From positions 62,001 to 126,000 of the forward strand of contig NZ_JAKNQY010000018.1 of NCBI RefSeq assembly GCF_024494355.1: 64,000 nt of DNA. The letters are read 5' to 3'. Below are positions 32,214 through 41,737 of this stretch, in pieces (the first letter of the stretch is position 1; each line of letters starts with the position of its first letter). Made by a program: the position numbers and the translations under genes. The stretch comes from Pseudomonas sp. Q11. GTDB taxonomy: Bacteria > Pseudomonadota > Gammaproteobacteria > Pseudomonadales > Pseudomonadaceae. The notes under the pieces are model-generated. The model did not search any database. It was not told where the DNA came from and saw only the letters and a program-made list of their open reading frames with translations.

Positions 32214-35200
32214 ATGAATCTGCCCTTCCCAGCCGACCACGCCATGGCAGGCTTTCATCCCGCCGTTCGCGCCTGGTTCAGCCAGACATTCGCGGCGGTC
32301 ACGGCCGCCCAGGCCCGGGCGTGGCCGTTGATCGGGCAGCGCCGTTCGACCCTGGTGGCCGCACCCACGGGATCGGGCAAGACCCTGACGGCGTTTCTTG
32401 CCGTACTTGATGACCTGGTACACCGGGGCCTGGAACAGGGCGGTCTGCCGGACCAGACCCTGGTGGTCTACGTCTCGCCGCTCAAGGCACTGAGTAACGA
32501 TATCCAGATCAACCTGCAAAACCCACTGGCCGGCATCACCGAACAGCTGCGACAAATGGGCTTGCCGCCCTTGCACATCACCACCGCCGTGCGCACCGGC
32601 GACACACCACAAAAAGACCGTACGGCGATGCGCAAGACTGCGCCGCATATTCTGGTGACCACGCCTGAATCGCTTTACGTGCTGCTCGGCTCCGATTCCG
32701 GCCGGCAGATGCTCGCCAGCACCCGCACCGTGATTGTCGACGAAATCCACGCCATCGCCGCCAGCAAACGCGGCAGTCACCTGGCCTTGAGCCTGGAGCG
32801 TCTGCAAGCCTTGTGCGCCGAACCGCTGATGCGCATCGGCCTGTCCGCCACGCAAAAACCCATCGAAGCGGTGTCGCGCTTTCTCGTTGGCCAGGGACGC
32901 AGCTGTGAAATCGTCGACATCGGCCATGCCCGCCCCCGGGACTTGGACATTGAAGTGCCGCCAGTGCCGCTCTCGGCGGTGATGGCCAATGACGTGTGGG
33001 AACTGGTCTACAACCGCCTCGCCGACCTGGCCCGGGAACACCGCACCACGCTGGTGTTCGTCAACACCCGGCGACTGGCCGAACGCCTCAGCCGTCATTT
33101 GAGCGAACGCCTGGGCAAGCATGCCGTGGCCGCCCACCACGGCAGCCTCGCCAAGGAGTTTCGCCTGGACGCCGAGCAACGGCTCAAGCGCGGCGAGTTG
33201 CAGGTGCTGATTGCCACCGCGTCCCTGGAACTGGGCATCGATATCGGCGACGTCGACCTGGTGTGCCAGATTGCCTCGCCGCGATCGATCTCGGCGTTTT
33301 TGCAACGGGTCGGCCGCTCGGGCCATCAGGTTGGCGGCACGCCCAAGGGACGTCTGTTCGCCACCACCCGCGACGACTTGATCGAATGCGCCGCCCTGCT
33401 CGACTGCGTGCGCCGTGGCGAGCTGGACATCCTGCACATCCCCAAGGCGCCGCTGGATGTACTGGCCCAGCAGATCGTCGCCGAGGTCAGTTGCCAGGAA
33501 TGGACGGAACAGGCGTTGCTGGAAACCTTTCGCCGTGCCGCCCCCTATGCCGAGCTGGACGACGGCCACTATCAGGCATTGCTGCAAATGCTCGCCGAGG
33601 GCCTCAATGGCCGTCAGGGCGTTCGCAGTGCGTATCTGCATCGCGACGCCGTCACCCGCACCCTGCGCGGGCGCCGGGGCAGCAAGCTGACCGCCGTGAC
33701 CAGCGGCGGCACCATTCCGGACAACGCTGACTACAGCGTGCTGCTCGAACCCCAGGGATTGAACATCGGCAGCGTCAACGAAGACTTCGCCGTGGAGAGC
33801 ATTGCCGGCGACGTGTTCCAGCTGGGCAATACCTCCTACCGCATCATTCGCGTCGAGACCGGTCGGGTCCGGGTCGAGGACGCCCAGGGCCAGCCGCCGA
33901 CCATTCCGTTCTGGCTTGGCGAAGCCCCCGGGCGCAGCGCCGAGCTGTCCCAGGCGGTCGCCCGCCTGCAGGCCCAACTGGACCAACTGCTCGGTGCCAC
34001 GCCGGGCAACTTGCAACCAACCCTCGACTGGCTGACCGGCACCTTGCAACTGAACCTGGCCAGTGCCGAACAAGTGGTGGATTACCTGGCTCCGGCACGC
34101 CTGGCCCTCGGCGCCCTGCCGTCCCAGGACACGTTGGTGATGGAGCGGTTTTTCGACGAGTCCGGCGGCACGCAACTGATCATCCATACGCCGTTCGGCA
34201 GCCGCATCAACCGCGCCTGGGGCCTGGCCCTGCGCAAGCGGTTCTGCCGTACCTTCAATTTCGAATTGCAGGCCGCCGCCAGTGAAGACGCCATCGTGCT
34301 GTCGCTGTCCACCAGCCACAGCTTCGAGCTGGACGAGGTCTGGCGCTATCTCAATAGCCACAGCGCCGAACAGATCTTGATCCAGGCCGTGCTGGATGCG
34401 CCGCTGTTCGGCGTGCGCTGGCGCTGGAATGCCGGTGTGGCCCTGGCCTTGCCGCGCTATTCGGGCGGGCGCAAAGTCGCTCCGCAGATCCAGCGCATGA
34501 AAAGCGAAGACTTGATCGCCAGCGTATTCCCGGACCAGATCGCCTGCCTGGAGAACCTTGCCGGCGAACGGGAAATCCCCGATCACCCACTGGTGGAACA
34601 GACCCTCGACGACTGCCTGCACGAAGCCATGGACAGCGAAGGCTGGCTGACGCTGTTGCGGCGCATGGAAGCGGGCGAGGTTCGCTTGATCAGCCGCGAC
34701 CTGCCTGCGCCCTCGCCGCTGGCGGCGGAAATCCTCAGCGCTCGGCCCTACACCTTTCTCGACAACGCCCCGCTGGAAGAACGCCGCACCCAAGCGGTGA
34801 TCAACCGGCGCTGGAGCGACCCGCAGTCTACCGACGACCTCGGCGCACTCGACGCCGACGCCATCCAGGCGGTCCGGGACGAAGCCTGGCCGGCCCCCAC
34901 CAACCTCGATGAAATGCACGAGGCACTGATGAGCCTGGCCTGCATCGCCGACGGCGAGGCAAGTGCTCAAGGGGCGTGGTTGGACTGGCTGCAGGCCCTG
35001 GCCGAGCGCGGCCGCGCCAGTCATGTACAGATCAGCGCCGAATGGGGTCTGTGGGTGGCGCTGGAACGACTGACGTGTCTGCAAGCCATTTATCCACAGG
35101 CTCAATGGCGACCGCCGCTGACGCCGCTGGCCGGTTTTGATGAGCCCTGGGACCACGACGAAGCCGTGGTGGAGGTACTGCGCGCGCGGCTCAGCGCCTT

Positions 35201-36527
35201 CGGTCCGCTGCCGTTGAAGGCCATCGCCTATCCGCTGGGGTTATCGACCCCGACAATTACCCAAGCCCTGGCGCAACTGGAACAGCAAGGCTATGTGCTG
35301 CGCGGCCGATTCACCCCCGGCAGCGGACAGGAAGAATGGTGCGAGCGGCATTTGCTGGCGCGCATCCACCGCTACACCGTCAAGCGCCTGCGCCGGGAAA
35401 TCGAGCCGGTGATGTTGCAGGATTTCATGCGATTCCTGTTCGACTGGCAGCATCTGTCGCCGTCCACTCAGGGTCGGGGCAGCGCGGTGCTGCCGGCAAT
35501 CATCAGTCAGTTCGAAGGCTATCCGGCCGCCGCCTCGGCGTGGGACAGCGACCTGTTGCCGGCGCGAATCAAAGACTATTCCCCGAGCTGGCTCGATGAG
35601 CTGTGCCGCAGTGGCAAGCTGGTGTGGATTCGCCTGAGCGCTCGCCAGACGTTCTCTTCCAGCGCCTTGCGCAGCACGCCGATTGTGTTGCTGCCGCGCA
35701 ATCAGGTCGCCCTTTGGAGCAGCCTGACCGAACAGACCCCACCCAGCGAGCTGTCACCCAAGACGCAAAAAGTCCATAAGGCCCTCAGCGAACACGGCGC
35801 GCTGTTTTTCGATGAGCTGATGCACGAGGCGCACTTGCTGCGCAGCGAGCTGGAAATCGCGTTACAGGAACTGGTAGGCGCCGGGCGGGTGAATGCCGAC
35901 AGCTTCGCCGGGTTGCGCGCACTGATCACCCCTGCCAGTAAACGCCAGGCGCGCAGCAGTCGGCGCGGGCGCGGGGCGTTCGTCGGCGGCATGGATGATG
36001 CCGGGCGCTGGGCCTTGTTACGCCGCAGCGCCCCAGCGCCTGAGGAAGGAAACCGGTCAGCGCCCCTATCGCCCGATACCCTGGAACACATTGCGATGAC
36101 CTTGTTGCGCCGTTATGGCGTGGTGTTTTGGCGCCTGCTGGAGCGGGAAGCGGATTGGTTGCCGAGCTGGCGCGAGTTACTGCGTACTTTTCATCGCCTG
36201 GAGGCACGGGGAGAGATTCGCGGCGGACGTTTTGTCAGCGGCCTGGCAGGCGAGCAGTTCGCCCTGCCCGAAGCCATTCCATTGCTACGGGAAGTGCGCC
36301 GCCGCCCCAGCGACGGCGCCTTGGTCGCGGTGTGCGGCGTCGACCCGCTGAACCTGGCCGGCACCTTGTTACCGGGCGCGAAAGTGCCGGCACTGGCGAG
36401 CAATCGGCTGGTGTATCGCGATGGCCTGCCGGCGGCGGCGCAGATCGCGGGCAAACAGCATGTGTGGCTGGAGCTGGATGCGCATGGCATGGCTGAGGTG
36501 AGGAACAAGCTGATTCAACACCTTTGA
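32214..36527 (+). CDS. lhr: large ATP-dependent helicase Lhr
   Basis: A 1437-aa superfamily 2 helicase, near the usual bacterial Lhr length. Motif I AAPTGSGKTLTAF (about residue 47), motif II VDEIHAIAASKRGSH, motif III LSATQKP, motif IV FVNTRRLAERL, motif V ASLELGIDIGDVDLV and motif VI QRVGRSGH are all present. A winged-helix and Lhr core follow, then a long Lhr-CTD (from about residue 870) typical of the long bacterial form. Lhr is a 3'-5' helicase thought to act in DNA repair. ATG 32214 is chosen; ATG 32244 (MAGFHPAV) is also possible. Neither has a strong ribosome binding site. Confidence 0.95.
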   Translation: MNLPFPADHAMAGFHPAVRAWFSQTFAAVTAAQARAWPLIGQRRSTLVAAPTGSGKTLTAFLAVLDDLVHRGLEQGGLPDQTLVVYVSPLKALSNDIQINLQNPLAGITEQLRQMGLPPLHITTAVRTGDTPQKDRTAMRKTAPHILVTTPESLYVLLGSDSGRQMLASTRTVIVDEIHAIAASKRGSHLALSLERLQALCAEPLMRIGLSATQKPIEAVSRFLVGQGRSCEIVDIGHARPRDLDIEVPPVPLSAVMANDVWELVYNRLADLAREHRTTLVFVNTRRLAERLSRHLSERLGKHAVAAHHGSLAKEFRLDAEQRLKRGELQVLIATASLELGIDIGDVDLVCQIASPRSISAFLQRVGRSGHQVGGTPKGRLFATTRDDLIECAALLDCVRRGELDILHIPKAPLDVLAQQIVAEVSCQEWTEQALLETFRRAAPYAELDDGHYQALLQMLAEGLNGRQGVRSAYLHRDAVTRTLRGRRGSKLTAVTSGGTIPDNADYSVLLEPQGLNIGSVNEDFAVESIAGDVFQLGNTSYRIIRVETGRVRVEDAQGQPPTIPFWLGEAPGRSAELSQAVARLQAQLDQLLGATPGNLQPTLDWLTGTLQLNLASAEQVVDYLAPARLALGALPSQDTLVMERFFDESGGTQLIIHTPFGSRINRAWGLALRKRFCRTFNFELQAAASEDAIVLSLSTSHSFELDEVWRYLNSHSAEQILIQAVLDAPLFGVRWRWNAGVALALPRYSGGRKVAPQIQRMKSEDLIASVFPDQIACLENLAGEREIPDHPLVEQTLDDCLHEAMDSEGWLTLLRRMEAGEVRLISRDLPAPSPLAAEILSARPYTFLDNAPLEERRTQAVINRRWSDPQSTDDLGALDADAIQAVRDEAWPAPTNLDEMHEALMSLACIADGEASAQGAWLDWLQALAERGRASHVQISAEWGLWVALERLTCLQAIYPQAQWRPPLTPLAGFDEPWDHDEAVVEVLRARLSAFGPLPLKAIAYPLGLSTPTITQALAQLEQQGYVLRGRFTPGSGQEEWCERHLLARIHRYTVKRLRREIEPVMLQDFMRFLFDWQHLSPSTQGRGSAVLPAIISQFEGYPAAASAWDSDLLPARIKDYSPSWLDELCRSGKLVWIRLSARQTFSSSALRSTPIVLLPRNQVALWSSLTEQTPPSELSPKTQKVHKALSEHGALFFDELMHEAHLLRSELEIALQELVGAGRVNADSFAGLRALITPASKRQARSSRRGRGAFVGGMDDAGRWALLRRSAPAPEEGNRSAPLSPDTLEHIAMTLLRRYGVVFWRLLEREADWLPSWRELLRTFHRLEARGEIRGGRFVSGLAGEQFALPEAIPLLREVRRRPSDGALVAVCGVDPLNLAGTLLPGAKVPALASNRLVYRDGLPAAAQIAGKQHVWLELDAHGMAEVRNKLIQHL

Positions 36528-36543
36528 TCCAACGCCACAAAAT

Positions 36544-36672
36544 CCGTGGCGAGGGAGCTTGCTCCCGCTGGGCTGCGCAGCAGACCCAAAATCCTGATCG
36601 GCTCGATTCAAAGATCAGCCCAACAGCGACGGCTGCTACGCAGCCGAGCGGGAGCAAGCTCCCTCGCCACGG
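36544..36672. repeat. long REPIN variant (GTGGCGAGGGAGCTTGCTCCC arms)
   Basis: An inverted pair of about 129 bp whose arms read CCGTGGCGAGGGAGCTTGC and the reverse complement. This is a different REP subtype from the GTGGGAGCGAGC copies elsewhere. It lies between lhr and the DUF72 gene. Confidence 0.88.
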
Positions 36673-36807
36673 GTGATTGAGTAGGGCAAGCAGAACATGG
36701 AACGCTCACATCCCCTCACCGCCGGTAACTCCATCGAAACTTTCTACCCCGCGCGACAGTCATCAAAAGACACAGGCGGTACGAGGTCATTGGCACGGGA
36801 GGGACAC

Positions 36808-37734
36808 ATGACGGCGATCCACATTGGCATTTCCGGTTGGCGTTACACGCCTTGGCGGGGGGATTTCTACCCCAAGGGGCTGACCCAGAAACGGGAATTG
36901 CAATTCGCCTCGCGAGCGGTCAACAGCATCGAAATCAATGGATCGTTCTACGCCCTGCAACGCCCCGAACGGTATGCCCAGTGGTATGCCGAGACACCGC
37001 CCGGCTTTGTCTTCAGCGTCAAGGCGCCGCGGTTCATCACCCACATCAAGCGTCTTCGGGACATTCACAAGCCGTTGGCCAATTTCTTCGCCTCCGGGGT
37101 GCTGGAGCTCAAGGACAAACTGGGGGCGATCCTCTGGCAGTTTCCTCCGAGTTTCAAATTCGACCCTGAGCTGTTCGAAGACTTCCTCAAGCAGCTGCCC
37201 CATAACACCGAAGATGCCGCCGCCCTGGCCCGGGAGCACGAGCCACGCCTGAACGGTCACGCCAGCACCCAGACCGACAAGAAGCGGCCGCTGCGCCACG
37301 CGGTGGAGATCCGGCATGAAAGCTTCATCGATCCCCACTTCATCACCCTGCTCAAACGCTACGACGTGGCGCTGGTGATCGCCGACACCGCGGGCAAATG
37401 GCCTTATCGCGAAGACGTCACCAGCGACTTCGTGTACTTGCGCCTGCACGGTGCCGAGGAGCTGTACGCCAGCGGTTACACCGATGCGGCCTTGAAGCGC
37501 TGGGGCGAAAGAATCGAGGCCTGGAGCCACGGCACGCAACCGCGCGATGCCCACTTGATCGATCCGAAAAAGAAACCCCGCGCCCGCAAGAGCCGGGAGG
37601 TGTTCTGCTATTTCGACAACGACATCAAAGTCCGTGCGCCCTATGACGCGCGTCACCTGCTGGAGCACTTCGACCTGGACAAGGACCTCGCTACCGCCCC
37701 CGGCAAGTGCCCGGCCGAGGGGGTATTGCCATGA
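36808..37734 (+). CDS. DUF72 family protein
   Basis: A 308-aa cytoplasmic protein of the DUF72 (YecE) family: IHIGISGWRYTPWRGDFYP at the N-terminus, EINGSFYALQRPERYAQW, FSVKAPRFITHIKRL, ILWQFPPSFKFD and VYLRLHGAEELYASGY follow in order, as in the predicted TIM-barrel family. ATG 36808 has GGGAGGGACAC upstream. The stop overlaps the next start (ATGA). Biochemical function is not known. The link with the ybhP-clsB-ybhN genes is positional. Confidence 0.9.
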   Translation: MTAIHIGISGWRYTPWRGDFYPKGLTQKRELQFASRAVNSIEINGSFYALQRPERYAQWYAETPPGFVFSVKAPRFITHIKRLRDIHKPLANFFASGVLELKDKLGAILWQFPPSFKFDPELFEDFLKQLPHNTEDAAALAREHEPRLNGHASTQTDKKRPLRHAVEIRHESFIDPHFITLLKRYDVALVIADTAGKWPYREDVTSDFVYLRLHGAEELYASGYTDAALKRWGERIEAWSHGTQPRDAHLIDPKKKPRARKSREVFCYFDNDIKVRAPYDARHLLEHFDLDKDLATAPGKCPAEGVLP

Positions 37735-38543
37735 GCATCCCGGAATCCACCGAAACGACTCGCGACCCGACCCACAATCAGTTGCAAGACATCGATCGGG
37801 TCAGCCACTTCACCGTCCTGACGGTCAACACCCATAAAGGTTTCACCGCCCTGAACCGGCGCTTCATCCTGCCGGAATTGCGCGAGGCGGTGCGCAGTGT
37901 GTCCGCCGACGTGGTGTTCTTGCAGGAAGTCCACGGCACCCACGAGCATCATCCGCAGCGCTACACCAATTGGCCGAGCATGCCGCAATACGAGTTCCTC
38001 GCCGACAGCCTCTGGCCGCAGTTCGCCTACGGGCGCAACGCGGTGTACCCGGCGGGCGACCACGGCAACGCGTTGTTGTCCAAATTCCAGATCATCCGCC
38101 ACGACAATCTGGACGTGTCCATCAGCGGCCATGAAAGCCGCGGCATGCTCCACAGCGTGCTGCGCCTGCCGGGCGGCGACGGGCGGGAGATCCATGCCAT
38201 TTGCGTCCATCTGGGGTTGCGCGAGGGGCATCGTGTCGAGCAATTGAAACTGCTTTGCCAGCGTTTGAGCGAACTGCCGCCCGAGGCGCCGGTCATCGTC
38301 GCTGGGGACTTCAATGACTGGCGCGGCAAAGCCAGCGATCTGCTCGAACCCAGCGGTCTGCGTGAGGTGTTCGCCGAGCAATGGGGCAAGCCGGCCCGCA
38401 GTTTTCCAGCGCGCCTGCCAGTCCTGCGTCTGGACCGCATCTACGTGCGCAACCTCAAGGCCCGTCATCCCAAGGTATTGAACGTACGCCCCTGGTCGCA
38501 CCTTTCCGACCATGCACCGCTTTCGGTGGAGATCGAATTATGA
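37731..38543 (+). CDS. ybhP: endonuclease/exonuclease/phosphatase family protein YbhP
   Basis: A 270-aa protein of the EEP fold. Catalytic residues are visible in FLQEVHG (Glu), VAGDFNDWRG (Asp and Asn) and the terminal SDHAPL (Asp-His). The family covers Mg-dependent nucleases and phospholipid phosphodiesterases. It is joined by ATGA on both sides to DUF72 and clsB, and the order ybhP-clsB-ybhN matches E. coli. A role in phospholipid metabolism is inferred from that context. Confidence 0.9.
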   Translation: MSIPESTETTRDPTHNQLQDIDRVSHFTVLTVNTHKGFTALNRRFILPELREAVRSVSADVVFLQEVHGTHEHHPQRYTNWPSMPQYEFLADSLWPQFAYGRNAVYPAGDHGNALLSKFQIIRHDNLDVSISGHESRGMLHSVLRLPGGDGREIHAICVHLGLREGHRVEQLKLLCQRLSELPPEAPVIVAGDFNDWRGKASDLLEPSGLREVFAEQWGKPARSFPARLPVLRLDRIYVRNLKARHPKVLNVRPWSHLSDHAPLSVEIEL

Positions 38544-39838
38544 GCGCGACAATGAACAAGGCGACGGTGGAACAGGTGCAGATTCCGCCGACGGAGCGCA
38601 ATCCGGCGCTGGTGGACATCGAATACGGTTGGCACGGCAACAACCGGGTCACTCTCTTGGAGAACGGCGAGGAATATTTCCCCAGGGTCTTCGAGGCCAT
38701 ACGCCGGGCCGAAAAGGAAATCCTCCTTGAGACCTTCATTCTGTTCGAGGACAAAGTCGGTATCGAGCTACGGGACCTGTTGGTGGACGCGGCCAGGCGC
38801 GGCGTGCGTATCACCGTTAATCTGGACGGTTTTGGCTGCGGTGAGCTGACCCCGGAATTTCTGGCCACGTTGAGCGATGCCGGGGTGCGTTTGCAGATAT
38901 TCGATCCCGCGCCCCGGCACCTGGGGATCCGCACCAATTGGTTCCGGCGCCTGCATCGCAAGATCGTGGTGGTGGACGGTGTGATCGCGTTTATCGGCGG
39001 GATCAATTTTTCCGCGGACCATCTGGGCGACTTCGGTCCCGAGGCCAAGCAGGATTACTCCGTGGAGGTCAAAGGCCCGGCGGTGGTGGATATCCATCAC
39101 TTTGCGCTGTTGCAGAGCGGTCGGCCCAGCCGGGCCAAATTTTGGTGGCAACGCCGCCGAAGCCGCCGCGACGCGCTGGCCTTCAACGATCATGACGGTC
39201 AGGTGCGGCTGGTCTATCGCGACAACCATGAGCATCAGACCGACATCGAAGAGGTGTACCTGCAAGTGTTACGCAGTGCCCAGCGGCGCGTGGTCATTGC
39301 CAATGCTTATTTCTTTCCCGGTTACCGCCTGCTGCGCGAAATCCGCAATGCGGCGCGGCGCGGCGTGGAAGTACGACTGATCCTGCAGGGCCAGCCGGAC
39401 ATGATGATCGCCAAGCTCGCGGCGCGGATGCTTTACAACTATCTGCTCAAGGCCGGCGTGGTGATCTACGAGTATTGCGAACGGCCGTTGCACGGAAAAG
39501 TCGCGCTGGTGGATGAGGATTGGAGCACTGTGGGCTCAAGCAACCTCGACCCGCTGAGCCTGTCCCTGAACCTGGAAGCCAATGTGCTGATCCGCGACCG
39601 GGCCTTCAACCGTGAATTGTTCGAGCGCCTCGATCATCTGAGCCGCAACCATTGCACTGCCATGCCGGCCAATCCGGCTCCTCGGGGCTTGCTGTGGCGC
39701 ATGACCATCGGTTTCATGGTGTTTCACTTCCTGCGCCACTTTCCGGCTTGGGCCGGCTGGCTGCCGGCCCATAAACCGCGCCTGAAACCTTTTTCGCCGC
39801 CCACGGCGGTTCGGAGCGAACCCCATGAACCACTCTGA
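38540..39838 (+). CDS. clsB: cardiolipin synthase B
   Basis: A 432-aa phospholipase D-superfamily enzyme. Both HKD motifs are present: HRKIVVVDGVIAFIGGIN (about residue 137) and HGKVALVDEDWSTVGSSNLDP (about residue 320). ClsB joins phosphatidylglycerol molecules into cardiolipin at the inner membrane. ATG 38540 overlaps ybhP (ATGA). A C-terminal hydrophobic stretch (FMVFHFLRHFPAWAGWL) may hold it at the membrane. The 3' end overlaps ybhN by 14 bases. Confidence 0.94.
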   Translation: MSATMNKATVEQVQIPPTERNPALVDIEYGWHGNNRVTLLENGEEYFPRVFEAIRRAEKEILLETFILFEDKVGIELRDLLVDAARRGVRITVNLDGFGCGELTPEFLATLSDAGVRLQIFDPAPRHLGIRTNWFRRLHRKIVVVDGVIAFIGGINFSADHLGDFGPEAKQDYSVEVKGPAVVDIHHFALLQSGRPSRAKFWWQRRRSRRDALAFNDHDGQVRLVYRDNHEHQTDIEEVYLQVLRSAQRRVVIANAYFFPGYRLLREIRNAARRGVEVRLILQGQPDMMIAKLAARMLYNYLLKAGVVIYEYCERPLHGKVALVDEDWSTVGSSNLDPLSLSLNLEANVLIRDRAFNRELFERLDHLSRNHCTAMPANPAPRGLLWRMTIGFMVFHFLRHFPAWAGWLPAHKPRLKPFSPPTAVRSEPHEPL

Positions 39839-40826
39839 CGCGCACACGGCGCCCAGTGATGCCCACGCGGCCGAACACAGCAAAGCCAAATCACGCTGGA
39901 GCCGCTGGAAACGCCCACTGACCCTGGCCTTCTTCCTGCTGCTGATCGTATTGTTCACGGCCCTGGCCCGGCGCATCGACTGGGCCGAAGTGTTCGCCAC
40001 CCTGGCGGACTTCAAACTGCGCACATTGCTCATCGCCGCTGCGCTGACCGTTACCAGCTTCATCACTTACGCCTGCTTCGACCTGATCGGCCGCACCTAC
40101 ATACGGCAGAAACTGGGCTGGCGGCAGATATTGCCGGTGGGGGTGATCAGTTACGCCTTCAATCTGAACCTCAGTGCCTGGGTCGGCGGCATCGCCATGC
40201 GCTACCGGCTGTATTCGCGGCTGGGGGTGAGTAACGGGAACATCGCCAAAATTCTCGGCCTGAGCCTGGCCACGAACTGGTTCGGCTATATGACGTTGGC
40301 GGGGGTGGTGTTCAGCAGCGGCCTGGTCACGATGCCGCCGGGCTGGAAACTGAGCAGCACTGCGCTGCAAGGCGTGGGCGTGCTGCTGTTGTGCATCAGT
40401 GCCGGTTACCTGGTGGCCTGCAGGTTCTCCAAGCGTCGGGCCTGGACGATCCGCGGCATGGAAATCAACCTGCCGTCGCTGCGCATGGCGGGGCTGCAAC
40501 TGGCGCTGGGGGCGTTGAACTGGTCGTTGATGGCGGCGGTGATCTTCACCCTGCTGCCGGGCAAGCTGGATTATCCGGTGGTGCTCGGGGTGCTGATGAT
40601 CAGCAGCATTGCCGGAGTCATCACGCACATTCCGGCGGGGTTGGGGGTGTTGGAGGCGGTGTTTATCGCGCTGCTGCAGCACGAGGTTTCTCGCGGCAGC
40701 CTGCTGGCGGGGCTGATTGCCTATCGGGCGATCTATTTCATCTTGCCGTTGTTGATCACGGTGGTGATGTACCTGGTGATCGAGGCGAAGGCCAAGGCGT
40801 TGCGGGTCAAGCCGGGGCCTAAGTGA
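39825..40826 (+). CDS. ybhN: YbhN-like membrane protein (UPF0104, LPG-synthase/flippase fold)
   Basis: A 333-aa polytopic protein with a charged N-terminus (residues 1-25) and about eight hydrophobic helices starting at FFLLLIVLFTALA. Family marks include NLNLSAWVGGIAMRYRLYSRLG, TNWFGYMTLAGVVF and ITHIPAGLGVLEAVFIALL, as in the membrane domain of lysyl-phosphatidylglycerol synthases. It lacks the catalytic aminoacyl domain. It overlaps clsB by 14 bases and is the last gene of the operon. A role in lipid flipping is inferred. Confidence 0.9.
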   Translation: MNHSDAHTAPSDAHAAEHSKAKSRWSRWKRPLTLAFFLLLIVLFTALARRIDWAEVFATLADFKLRTLLIAAALTVTSFITYACFDLIGRTYIRQKLGWRQILPVGVISYAFNLNLSAWVGGIAMRYRLYSRLGVSNGNIAKILGLSLATNWFGYMTLAGVVFSSGLVTMPPGWKLSSTALQGVGVLLLCISAGYLVACRFSKRRAWTIRGMEINLPSLRMAGLQLALGALNWSLMAAVIFTLLPGKLDYPVVLGVLMISSIAGVITHIPAGLGVLEAVFIALLQHEVSRGSLLAGLIAYRAIYFILPLLITVVMYLVIEAKAKALRVKPGPK

Positions 40827-40861
40827 CGGGTTCGGAGTTCTAGGTTGGCTGAGCGGGCCCC

Positions 40862-40954
40862 ATCGCGAGCAGGCTCGCTCCCACAGGAGGTCTTTGGTGG
40901 ACAGGAAGTCTGTGTTCGCCGCAGATCAATTGTGGGAGCGAGCCTGCTCGCGAT
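40862..40954. repeat. REPIN between ybhN and the hydrolase gene
   Basis: An inverted REP pair filling most of the convergent gap after ybhN. Confidence 0.9.
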
Positions 40955-40978
40955 AAGGCCCGCATGAACCCAACGCAA

Positions 40979-41737
40979 TCAACGCGACTGAATAATGCTC
41001 AACCGCTCGCCCACCACCATCTCGGTGATCCAGTCCACCAGGATCGAGGTGTAAGCCTGTTGGGATACCGGGTCGCTCAAGGCATGGTCGGCGCCGTCGA
41101 TGATCCGGTGCGTCAGCGAATGGGTCTGCTGGCACGCCGCTCGGTAGCTCATGATCGTCGCATGGGGCACATGGTCGTCAGTCTCCGACTCCACCAGCAA
41201 TACATCACCCGTGAACTGCGAACATGCGTGCAAGGCGCGGTTGGTGTCGGCGTGCACCAGGGTACTGCGGTAATCCAGCAGGTCCGTCTTGTCCAGGTCA
41301 CGCTTGGGCGTGTGCCATTGCTCGTCGCGGTACAGCGCCGGCACCCGCAGTGCCAGCCAGCGCACCGGCCGCAGCAACGTCAGGATCGCGGCCAGGTAAC
41401 CGCCGTAGCTGGTGCCCACCACGGCGATCGCCGAGGTATCCAAGGCTGGATGGGCGAGCAGCCGATCATAGGCGGTGAGCAAATCCCGCAGGTTATCTTC
41501 CCGAGTTACCCGGGATAACGGAATGCCCGCTCCGCCGGTATGCCCGCGCAAGTCGAAGGTCAGGCAGACGCAGCCCAGGCCGGCGATGCCTTTGGCTCGC
41601 TCCAGGTCCCGTTCCTGGCTACCGCCCCAACCGTGGACGAACAACACCCCCGGGACCTTCGACTTGGGACTCAGGAAGGTCCCGTTCATGAGTTCGTCGT
41701 CGATCTCGATCTGAATGGTTTCGCTTCTAGCCGTCAT
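40979..41737 (-). CDS. alpha/beta hydrolase, dienelactone-hydrolase/peptidase type
   Basis: A 252-aa cytoplasmic hydrolase. LFVHGWGGSQERDLERAKGIA holds the oxyanion loop, VVGTSYGGYLAA the nucleophile Ser, SETDDHVPH the acidic residue and IDGADHALSD the catalytic His, a complete triad. ATG 41737 overlaps the DUF3182 gene by 11 bases, so both are translated together. The substrate is unknown; the ATP-grasp-like partner suggests an amide or ester made or recycled by the pair. Confidence 0.85.
   Translation of the reverse strand: MTARSETIQIEIDDELMNGTFLSPKSKVPGVLFVHGWGGSQERDLERAKGIAGLGCVCLTFDLRGHTGGAGIPLSRVTREDNLRDLLTAYDRLLAHPALDTSAIAVVGTSYGGYLAAILTLLRPVRWLALRVPALYRDEQWHTPKRDLDKTDLLDYRSTLVHADTNRALHACSQFTGDVLLVESETDDHVPHATIMSYRAACQQTHSLTHRIIDGADHALSDPVSQQAYTSILVDWITEMVVGERLSIIQSR

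Noticed and set aside
32058..35156. A 1032-aa open frame on the minus strand opposite lhr
   Set aside because: Same reason: no family similarity and full overlap with all Lhr helicase motifs on the plus strand.
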